A DNA stretch of 29,106 nt from Gammaproteobacteria bacterium (GTDB taxonomy: Bacteria > Pseudomonadota > Gammaproteobacteria > SZUA-21), in contig QIKQ01000031.1 of the NCBI GenBank assembly GCA_003233075.1, positions 1-29,106 on the forward strand. Direction: 5' to 3'. A program made the translations under genes and the position numbers. The notes under the pieces are model-generated. The model had not been told where the DNA came from, did no database searches, and worked only from the letters and a program-made list of their open reading frames with translations. Within the stretch, counting starts at the first letter, position 1. Each line of letters opens with the position of its first letter. Below, in pieces: positions 8,138 through 14,175 of the stretch.

Positions 8138-8224
8138 GTAGCCCGGCACTTCAGTGCCGGGGCAGATTCTAATTCAACTAGTCCAAGAATTTAGATTCAC
8201 CCCGGCTCTAAAGAGCCGGGCTAC
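8138..8224. repeat. REP pair between accD and folC
   Basis: GTAG (8138-8141) is followed by CCCGGCACTTCAGTGCCGGG (8142-8161). A 39-nt spacer leads to CCCGGCTCTAAAGAGCCGGG (8201-8220), then CTAC. The first palindrome has the arm GGCACT/AGTGCC where the second has GGCTCT/AGAGCC: two paired, compensated differences. The GTAG...CTAC outer symmetry is complete here. Confidence 0.85.
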
Positions 8225-8316
8225 GTTCAGCACTAACCCATATCTAACGACAGAGATAAGTTGCTTGATACTAGAAGTTAGGACTTACTTCTACATATTG
8301 CGCTGTTTCTAGTTTC

Positions 8317-8345
8317 GTAGCCCCGCACTTCAGTGCCGAGGGGGT
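8317..8345 (+). repeat. degenerate single REP downstream of accD
   Basis: GTAG (8317-8320) is followed by CCCCGCACTTCAGTGCCGAG and GGGGG, a decayed copy of the palindrome at 8142-8161. It begins about 26 nt beyond the accD stop codon. Confidence 0.65.
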
Positions 8346-8370
8346 AATCCAACTAAAAACATTTGAATAT

Positions 8371-9366
8371 TTATTCTGACTTATTCGGCTCAGCAGTATT
8401 AGTCGACACGGCTGCCTCACTTGCATCAGTATCGACTAAATTAGTGTCAATCTTTGTTTGATCTGCCGCAGCCGCACTCGCGTCTGCTTCATCATTCAGT
8501 TGCGGTTTAGCTCTATGCGTCACAATTGAGATAATCCGAGCTATTTCTTTACGAATTTGCCGTCGATCAACAATCATATCGATTGCACCATGTTCCACTA
8601 GAAACTCACTACGCTGAAAACCTTCTGGCAATACTTCTCTTACGGTTTGTTCAATAACTCTAGGTCCGGCAAAACCAATTAATGCCTTCGGTTCAGCAAT
8701 ATTCACATCACCCAACATAGCAAGACTTGCTGATACGCCACCCATGGTTGGATCTGTTAATACTGAGACATAGGGCGTGCCATTTTTTGCTAATTTCGCT
8801 AAAGCAGCACTTGTTTTTGACATTTGCATGAGCGATAACAAAGCTTCTTGCATTCGCGCACCACCACTAGCAGAGAAACAAATGAGTGGCATATTATTTT
8901 CAATGCATAAGTTCACGCCACGCACAAAACGTTCGCCAACGACTGAACCCATTGAACCACCCATAAAAGCAAATTCGAATGCGGCAGCAACTACGGGAAT
9001 GCCATGAACTTTACCACGCATGACTACTAAGGCGTCTTTTTCTGAAGTGTTTTTTTGCGCTTGAGCAATTCTGTCTTTATAACGCTTCGAATCTTTGAAT
9101 TTAAGCGAGTCTATCGGCTCCAACTCGGCACCAATTTCTTCAGTATGATCAGGATCTAAAAATATATCTAAACGTCTTCTTGCGCCAATACGAAAATGAT
9201 GATTGCATTTAAGACAAACATCTAAGTTCCGCTCTACTTCCGCGCGATATAAAACCGCGTTACAAGAAGGACATTGACTCCAAATTCCTTCAGGTATATT
9301 TTTTTTACTTGTCCCACCCTCAGTTTTAATTCTTGAAGGCATTAATTTAGTAAACCAATTACTCAT
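8371..9366 (-). CDS. accD: acetyl-CoA carboxylase carboxyltransferase subunit beta
   Basis: With AccA, this 331-aa subunit transfers the carboxyl group from carboxybiotin to acetyl-CoA, making malonyl-CoA for fatty acid synthesis. The N-terminal zinc ribbon is visible as CPSC (C32, C35) and CLKC (C51, C54). The crotonase-like core contains MGGSMGSVVGERFVRG, ICFSASGGARMQE and TDPTMGGVSASLAMLGD, and ends near residue 285. The remaining 40-odd residues form an Ala/Asp/Thr-rich acidic tail, longer than the short tails often seen. The start ATG at 9366 gives the usual MSNWFTKLMPSRI beginning. Confidence 0.96.
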   Translation of the reverse strand: MSNWFTKLMPSRIKTEGGTSKKNIPEGIWSQCPSCNAVLYRAEVERNLDVCLKCNHHFRIGARRRLDIFLDPDHTEEIGAELEPIDSLKFKDSKRYKDRIAQAQKNTSEKDALVVMRGKVHGIPVVAAAFEFAFMGGSMGSVVGERFVRGVNLCIENNMPLICFSASGGARMQEALLSLMQMSKTSAALAKLAKNGTPYVSVLTDPTMGGVSASLAMLGDVNIAEPKALIGFAGPRVIEQTVREVLPEGFQRSEFLVEHGAIDMIVDRRQIRKEIARIISIVTHRAKPQLNDEADASAAAADQTKIDTNLVDTDASEAAVSTNTAEPNKSE

Positions 9367-9522
9367 AGAACCCTAACTACTTTATTAGTTAATTATTCTA
9401 GTTAATTCTACATTTTTAAGAATTAAGTAGATCACATCGGCTAGAACAAAATCTTACTCAACCTAACCAGCTATTTGTGTACTTCAAATCAATCATGCGC
9501 TCAATTAGCGTAAACGTTTAAA

Positions 9523-9555
9523 CTAACCGGTGTGCCGAAGGCACGTCCGAGTTAA
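9523..9555. terminator. interrupted hairpin between trpA and accD
   Basis: On the minus strand AAC-t-CGG-ac-GTGCC, loop TTC, GGCAC-a-CCG-GTT forms a long interrupted stem, then AGTTTAAACGTTT. It could terminate trpA transcription, though the T-tract is broken. The bulged layout and the TAAC/GTTA ends also resemble an integron attC hairpin, but it is too short for one. The surrounding 344-bp gap (9367-9710) shows no gene. Confidence 0.35.
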
Positions 9556-9710
9556 GTGAATTGTTAGCCACAATATTTTCATTTGTTGCCGCTAACCACT
9601 TTTTTATGGAAGTTATTAATAATACATTATATCAGATTGATTCAATTCTGATTCTTTCTTTTCCAAATAAATACAAAAACTAGATTTCGAGTCAATATTG
9701 CATTAAGTAT

Positions 9711-10520
9711 CTACTTATAATTATCTATGGCATTGCGCATAGAGGTCAATAATTCAGCAATACTTTGCTGCATTTCTGCAGGATTGTTCGCAAATTCAGC
9801 AACACGTTTAACAATTTCACTCCCCACGATGACTGCATCAGCCACTTTTGCGACTGCCAACGCCGATTCTGCATCCTTAATACCAAAACCCACGCCCACA
9901 GGCATGTCGGTTTGAGCACGAATTTGACTCACTTTCTCTGCAATTGAATCGGTATCAATATGTGCCACACCCGTGACGCCTTTCAAGGAAACATAGTAAA
10001 CAAACCCACGCGAATTTCGACATATTTTCTCAATGCGATCAGGGGTACTGGTGGGAGCCACTAAATAAATGGTATCGAGACCAAACGCATGAAAAGCTAA
10101 ATTATATTTCTCAGCCTCATCGGGAGGCATATCAACTGTAATTATGCCGTCTACCCCTGCTTCCGAAGCAAGTTTTGCGAAATTATCGTATCCCTTAACC
10201 TCAATAGGATTCAAATAACCCATTAAAACAATTGGTGTCTCGTCATCATCTTGGCGAAACGCTTTCACCATCGCAAAAACATCATCTAAACCGATATTAT
10301 GTTTCAAAGCACGCTCGCATGCAGCTTGAATTATTGGTCCTTCAGCCATCGGATCTGAGAAAGGAACACCAAGCTCAATAACATTAGCGCCAGCTTTAAC
10401 CATGCTGTGCAACAAAGGAACTGTCACTTCGGGATTAGGATCACCTGCTGTAACAAAGGGAATCAAAGCCTTTTTGGAATTTTGTTTTAATGCTTTAAAG
10501 GTATTTTCTAGTCTGCTCAT
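9711..10520 (-). CDS. trpA: tryptophan synthase alpha subunit
   Basis: The 269-aa TIM-barrel subunit cleaves indole-3-glycerol phosphate to indole and glyceraldehyde 3-phosphate, and indole passes to TrpB. Visible motifs are FVTAGDP, the catalytic glutamate E49 in VIELGVPFSDP, and the phosphate loop GVGFGIKD followed by ADAVIVGSEIV. At the position of the second catalytic acid (D60 in the Salmonella enzyme) this protein has Glu (PMAEGP). The start ATG at 10520 gives the usual MSRLENTF; the ribosome binding site is weak. In most bacteria trpA overlaps or abuts trpB. Here 221 bp with a MITE-like element and a duplicated trpB end lie between them. Confidence 0.95.
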   Translation of the reverse strand: MSRLENTFKALKQNSKKALIPFVTAGDPNPEVTVPLLHSMVKAGANVIELGVPFSDPMAEGPIIQAACERALKHNIGLDDVFAMVKAFRQDDDETPIVLMGYLNPIEVKGYDNFAKLASEAGVDGIITVDMPPDEAEKYNLAFHAFGLDTIYLVAPTSTPDRIEKICRNSRGFVYYVSLKGVTGVAHIDTDSIAEKVSQIRAQTDMPVGVGFGIKDAESALAVAKVADAVIVGSEIVKRVAEFANNPAEMQQSIAELLTSMRNAIDNYK

Positions 10521-10545
10521 AATATTTTAGTCTTTTCAAAGTAAA

Positions 10546-10697
10546 GGGCACCTCTAAACATTGTCTATTTGCACGCTGGCAGCGTTGTCTAACTTTTTAA
10601 AATGCGGGGTCGCGCAGCGATAAACTGCGTATAAACTGCGCTTTTAAAAAGTTCTCCGCCTTGCCAGTGCACAAATATCCTAATTTTAGAGGCACCC
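10546..10697. mobile_element. MITE-like palindromic element between trpB and trpA
   Basis: The 152-bp stretch begins GGGCACCTCTAAA and ends TTTAGAGGCACCC, near-perfect terminal inverted repeats. Similarity between the two halves continues inward (CTATTTG-CAC-CTGGCA against GATATTTGTGCACTGGCA) and ends in the perfect inner arms AACTTTTTAAAA and TTTTAAAAAGTT. Nearly the whole element could fold as one long hairpin. It has no coding capacity. I see no clear target-site duplication. It would interrupt trpBA transcripts without breaking either gene. Confidence 0.75.
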
Positions 10698-10699
10698 TA

Positions 10700-10775
10700 T
10701 AATCTTATACTTTAATGCCTTCTATTTCCGCTACTGTAATCTTATACTTTAATGCCTTCTATTTCCGCTACTGTA
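10700..10775 (-). repeat. tandem duplication of the trpB 3' end (period 37 bp)
   Basis: The unit at 10701-10737 is repeated base for base at 10738-10774. The inner copy contains the last codons of trpB (EIEGIKV) and its stop TAA at 10742-10744, and the outer copy carries the same sequence outside the gene. Perfect identity suggests a recent event. It abuts the MITE-like element, whose end is at 10697. Confidence 0.95.
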
Positions 10776-11974
10776 TGAATGTCTTTATCGCCTCTACCAG
10801 ACAAATTAACAATAATAATTTGATCTTTTTTCATCGCTGGTGCAATTTTACTTGTATAAGCTAAAGCGTGACTGGATTCAAGTGCAGGAATAATTCCTTC
10901 AATCCGTGTTAAATCATGAAAACCTTGCAAAGCTTCTTTATCATTTATTGCAACATACTCAGCACGACCCACATCTTTTAACCATGCATGTTCAGGCCCT
11001 ACTCCAGGATAATCTAAACCCGCCGAGATACAGTGAGTTTCAATAATCTGACCGTCTTTGTCTTCCATCAAATAAGTTCGATTGCCGTGTAACACACCCG
11101 ATTGTCCCGCACAAAGAGGGGCCGCATGCTTGCCGGTTTCAATGCCCTCACCCGCTCCTTCGACTCCGGTGAGCTTAACCTCAGCATCATTCAAAAAAGG
11201 GTAAAACAAGCCTATTGCATTCGAACCTCCGCCAACACAGGCAATCAATTGGTCAGGTAAACGACCCGCCTGCTCTAATATTTGTTCTCTGGCTTCACGA
11301 CCAATAATGGATTGAAAATCGCGAACTAACATAGGATAGGGGTGCGGACCTGCAACTGTGCCGATGATATAAAACGTATCATCGACATTGGTAACCCAAT
11401 CACGTAAAGCTTCATTTAGTGCATCTTTTAAAGTTTTAGAACCGGAGTATACAGGTACAACTTCCGCACCCAGTAGACGCATACGGTAGACATTGCTTGT
11501 TTGACGACGAATATCTTCCTCACCCATATAAACGACACAATCCATACCTAAGCGAGCCGCAACAGTCGCCGTTGCAACACCATGTTGTCCAGCACCCGTT
11601 TCGGCAATCACCCGAGTCTTACCCATTTTTTTTGCCAGTAATGCTTGGCCAACAGTATTATTTACTTTATGTGCACCCGTGTGATTAAGATCTTCGCGTT
11701 TTAAATAGATTTGCGCACCACCTAATCTCTTTGTCCAGGCTTCGGCAAAATAAAGCGGTGATGGACGACCGACATAATGAGCCAGGTCGTGATCAAATTC
11801 AGCAATAAAATCAGGGTCGTTTTTATAATGCTCGTAAGCTTTTACTAATTCGGCGATTGGCGCCATTAAAGTCTCAGCGACAAAGGCGCCGCCGAAGTTG
11901 GCAAAATGACCGCGCTCATCAGGCATTTCCGTCCAAGATTTTTCCTTAATTATTTCATCTGTCGTGGTCGACAT
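10742..11974 (-). CDS. trpB: tryptophan synthase beta subunit
   Basis: The 410-aa PLP enzyme joins indole and serine to make tryptophan. Signature elements are GRPSPLYFAEAWT, the PLP lysine in LNHTGAHKVNNTVGQALLAK, the ETGAGQHGVATA loop, CVGGGSNAIGLFYPF and NLSGRGDKD near the C-terminus. I chose ATG at 11974 (MSTTTDE) because AGAAGG lies about 8 nt upstream; a GTG at 11983 would overlap that site. The 3' end is duplicated downstream (period 37 bp). The gap to trpF upstream is about 350 bp and contains another palindromic element, so trpB may have its own promoter. Confidence 0.96.
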   Translation of the reverse strand: MSTTTDEIIKEKSWTEMPDERGHFANFGGAFVAETLMAPIAELVKAYEHYKNDPDFIAEFDHDLAHYVGRPSPLYFAEAWTKRLGGAQIYLKREDLNHTGAHKVNNTVGQALLAKKMGKTRVIAETGAGQHGVATATVAARLGMDCVVYMGEEDIRRQTSNVYRMRLLGAEVVPVYSGSKTLKDALNEALRDWVTNVDDTFYIIGTVAGPHPYPMLVRDFQSIIGREAREQILEQAGRLPDQLIACVGGGSNAIGLFYPFLNDAEVKLTGVEGAGEGIETGKHAAPLCAGQSGVLHGNRTYLMEDKDGQIIETHCISAGLDYPGVGPEHAWLKDVGRAEYVAINDKEALQGFHDLTRIEGIIPALESSHALAYTSKIAPAMKKDQIIIVNLSGRGDKDIHTVAEIEGIKV

Positions 11975-12016
11975 GCTTTCCACCTTCTATAAATTTTAGT
12001 TAGTTGTCCCTGGGAA

Positions 12017-12137
12017 AGGCGTATTTGCGCGTAGATTAAGTACCGTATCCAGTAATCAAACAAATATTTCATATTTTAACCCATGAAATACCAAATTGAT
12101 TTAAATATTTGACACGGTACTTTAACTACGCACGCCT
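12017..12137. repeat. palindromic MITE-like element upstream of trpB
   Basis: AGGCGTATTTGCGCGTAG, then TTAAGTACCGT (from 12017), is mirrored by ACGGTACTTTAACTACG, then CACGCCT (ending 12137). A nested ATTTCAT/ATGAAAT pair sits at the centre. The arms are imperfect but long (about 45 nt each). Nothing is coded within. It lies about 40 nt upstream of trpB. The rest of the gap (12138-12324) shows TTCGCC (12149-12154) and GGCGAA (about 12222-12228), a possible further inverted pair, and nothing else I can name. Confidence 0.6.
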
Positions 12138-12324
12138 AATTATGTCTGTTCGCCAAGCGCTTTTTGTGGCCGTGACGCATTAATTTAGCTGTACGCAACT
12201 CCGCGCCGGATAATATAAACTAGGCGAAGCTGCCTTGTAGACGCATCATCTACGACATTTTCAGAAACAACCGCTGTTAAACCTTGTATTTAATATTCCT
12301 GATAAATAATATTTCTACGATATT

Positions 12325-12954
12325 TTAGTTATATCTATCAACCTGACGTACGCTCTCAATAAAATTAACTAACATTTTCCCTGATTTTATACCGGGAGAT
12401 TGCTCAACCCCCGAGCTTACATCGACTGCATACGGTTTTAGTTTTGTAATTGCAGGGCCGACATTATCTGAGTCTAATCCACCGGCTAATATGATTTGCC
12501 CTGCCACCGATTGCGGTACAAGGTTCCAATTAAAACTTTCTCCAGTGCCACCCGCTTGACCTTTAACATAGCTATCTACCAATATTGCAGTTGCATTTGG
12601 ATACTGCCGCACACAATCCAACACACTGTTTTCGTTTTTAGCCTTAACAGCCTTAATGTAGGGCAACTCAATTTGATCGCAATAATCTGTAGATTCGCCA
12701 CCATGATATTGAATTAAGTCTAAGCCGACACTCGCTTGCACCTTTTTTACTTCGCTTGCGATCTCATCCACAAATAGTCCAACTAGAGTGACAAAAGCAG
12801 GGAGTTTTTTTCTTATGTCTACTGCCTGTGAGATTGACACACAACGCTTACTAGCCGCAAAAAATACCAGCCCTAAAGCGTCGGCACCAGCAGCGGCAGC
12901 TGCTTGAGCATCTTCTACAGAAGTAATACCACAGATTTTAACCCGGGTTCGCAT
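12325..12954 (-). CDS. trpF: phosphoribosylanthranilate isomerase
   Basis: This 209-aa TIM-barrel enzyme carries out the Amadori rearrangement of PRA to CdRP in tryptophan synthesis. Visible motifs are the catalytic Cys in VKICGIT at the N-terminus, the ADALGLVFF strand, the IQYHGGE loop, the catalytic Asp in ILVDSYVKGQAGGTGESF and LAGGLDSDNV plus VDVSSGVE (phosphate binding). Length is usual. It lies between truA and trpB, as in Pseudomonas (truA-trpF). No clear ribosome binding site precedes ATG 12954, but the start matches the family. The 194-bp gap to truA holds no recognised feature. Confidence 0.95.
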   Translation of the reverse strand: MRTRVKICGITSVEDAQAAAAAGADALGLVFFAASKRCVSISQAVDIRKKLPAFVTLVGLFVDEIASEVKKVQASVGLDLIQYHGGESTDYCDQIELPYIKAVKAKNENSVLDCVRQYPNATAILVDSYVKGQAGGTGESFNWNLVPQSVAGQIILAGGLDSDNVGPAITKLKPYAVDVSSGVEQSPGIKSGKMLVNFIESVRQVDRYN

Positions 12955-13148
12955 ATTAGTTAGACATTAGTCCTAAACAGGGCCACACATCAAAGGGCAA
13001 CTATTAGTAATTTACTCAAGTCTTGACATTTTGTTGGCGGAATATCTCAAAACCCGTTGTTACTGAGCCACTACATCAAGCCTTAACGCAGCCGAGCGAG
13101 GATTCTAACATAGTTATTTAAGGACGTGTTATATAGGAAAATTGTTTT

Positions 13149-13931
13149 TTAATTATCAAAACTAATCGCTTTAGGTGGCGGTGGAATTTGGTACTTCTCG
13201 GCATAATATGCACCAACCAAATATAAACCCGATGAGGGTGCAGTAATTCCTGCTTCATTGCGGTTTAAACTGGCGAGAACTTCAGATATCCAGCCTATTT
13301 CCTCCAGACTCTGGCCGACTCGCATTAATGATCCAATAATATTACGCACCATATGATGTAAAAATGCGTCGCCTTTTATATCGCAATAAATAAAATCATC
13401 ACGACGATGAATATCAACATACTCCATCGTTCGAACGCTACTTTTCGATTGACATTGCGTCGCTCGGAATGCATTAAAGTCATGCTTACCTACCAATACC
13501 TTTGCAGCTTGCTGCATTCTGACTTCATCTAATTTGTGATACATCCACCAAACTCGCTTACTCAATATTGCCGGGCGCGCTAAAGTATTTAAAATTATGT
13601 ATCGGTATTGGCGTGATTGAGCAGAAAACCGAGCATGAAAATCATCATCAACTTGTTTAGCCCAAATAATGGATATGCTTGCGGGTAAAAGATTATTAGC
13701 CCCTAAGATCCAAGCCCTATCTTCACGTATAGCATCAGTATCAAAATGTACGACTTGCGCTAAGGCGTGTACGCCCGCATCAGTTCGACCGGCGCAAATT
13801 AATTTTATTTCTTCATTGGCCACAGACGAAACTGCTTTTTCAACTACCACTTGCACCGAAATCTTGATCGACTGTCTTTGCCAACCATGAAAATCCGTAC
13901 CTTGATATTCTATTCCTAATGCGATTCGCAT
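13149..13931 (-). CDS. truA: tRNA pseudouridine(38-40) synthase
   Basis: The enzyme isomerises uridines 38-40 in the anticodon stem of many tRNAs. The catalytic aspartate is in the conserved CAGRTDAGVHA; FHARFSAQSRQYRY and FLHHMVRNIIGSL are further TruA signatures. I start it at ATG 13931 (MRIALGIEYQG), which matches the family and gives 260 aa. The frame stays open to a TTG at 13949 (six more residues), but AAGG directly abuts that codon, which makes it unlikely. It follows fimV, as in pseudomonads, with a terminator and two repeat elements between them. Confidence 0.94.
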   Translation of the reverse strand: MRIALGIEYQGTDFHGWQRQSIKISVQVVVEKAVSSVANEEIKLICAGRTDAGVHALAQVVHFDTDAIREDRAWILGANNLLPASISIIWAKQVDDDFHARFSAQSRQYRYIILNTLARPAILSKRVWWMYHKLDEVRMQQAAKVLVGKHDFNAFRATQCQSKSSVRTMEYVDIHRRDDFIYCDIKGDAFLHHMVRNIIGSLMRVGQSLEEIGWISEVLASLNRNEAGITAPSSGLYLVGAYYAEKYQIPPPPKAISFDN

Positions 13932-13963
13932 GGCAAAAATAAATCCCAACCTTAAAAAATATT

Positions 13964-13994
13964 GTAGCCTGTAGGAGGCAAAGCCGAGTACAGG
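13964..13994 (+). repeat. GTAG-headed nested palindrome upstream of truA
   Basis: GTAG (13964-13967) is followed by CCTGTA-gga-GGC-aaa-GCC-gag-TACAGG, two nested stems. Read on the other strand it aligns with 28502-28541: the CTCGGC...GCCTCC core and the trailing GGCTACAA are the same, while outer arms and inner loop differ. It lies only 33 nt upstream of the truA start. Confidence 0.7.
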
Positions 13995-14017
13995 AAGAAA
14001 CGTTAATTTTCAAAAAT

Positions 14018-14103
14018 CTACATCCTGCACTTTTGACCACGATGGTCTTATGTCGCGAAGGCCATGAATGGCCGTGAGCGACCGCAAAGCTCCTGCAGGC
14101 TAC
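14018..14103 (-). repeat. mosaic REP element with CGCGACATAA core
   Basis: Minus strand: GTAGCCTGCAGGAGC, TTGCGGTCGCTC, the palindrome GGCCATTCATGGCC, TTCGCGACATAAG, the hairpin GACCA-TCG-TGGTC, then AAAAGTGCAGGATGTAG. The same order (CGGTCGCTC, a variable palindrome, GGCCTCCGCGACATAA, AAAAGTACAGGA) is seen at 28556-28671. The CGCGACATAAG-hairpin-AAAATGCAGGA part is seen at 18299-18334 with different but again complementary arms (GGACA-TCG-TGTCC). Confidence 0.75.
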
Positions 14104-14118
14104 TATTATTTATCACAC

Positions 14119-14144
14119 AAAAAAATGAGGCCAGAGGCCTCATT
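14119..14144 (-). terminator. intrinsic terminator of fimV
   Basis: On the minus strand AATGAGGCC (14136-14144) pairs perfectly with GGCCTCATT (14124-14132) around a 3-nt loop, and the T-tract continues through 14119. It starts about 30 nt after the fimV stop codon, a good rho-independent terminator. Confidence 0.88.
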
Positions 14145-14175
14145 CTTATTCATTGTTAGATAGTGAGCTACAAGG

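Noticed and set aside
9523..9555. Integron cassette site
   Set aside because: Too short for attC, no integrase gene of the IntI type and no cassette-like orphan gene; kept only as a low-interest observation.
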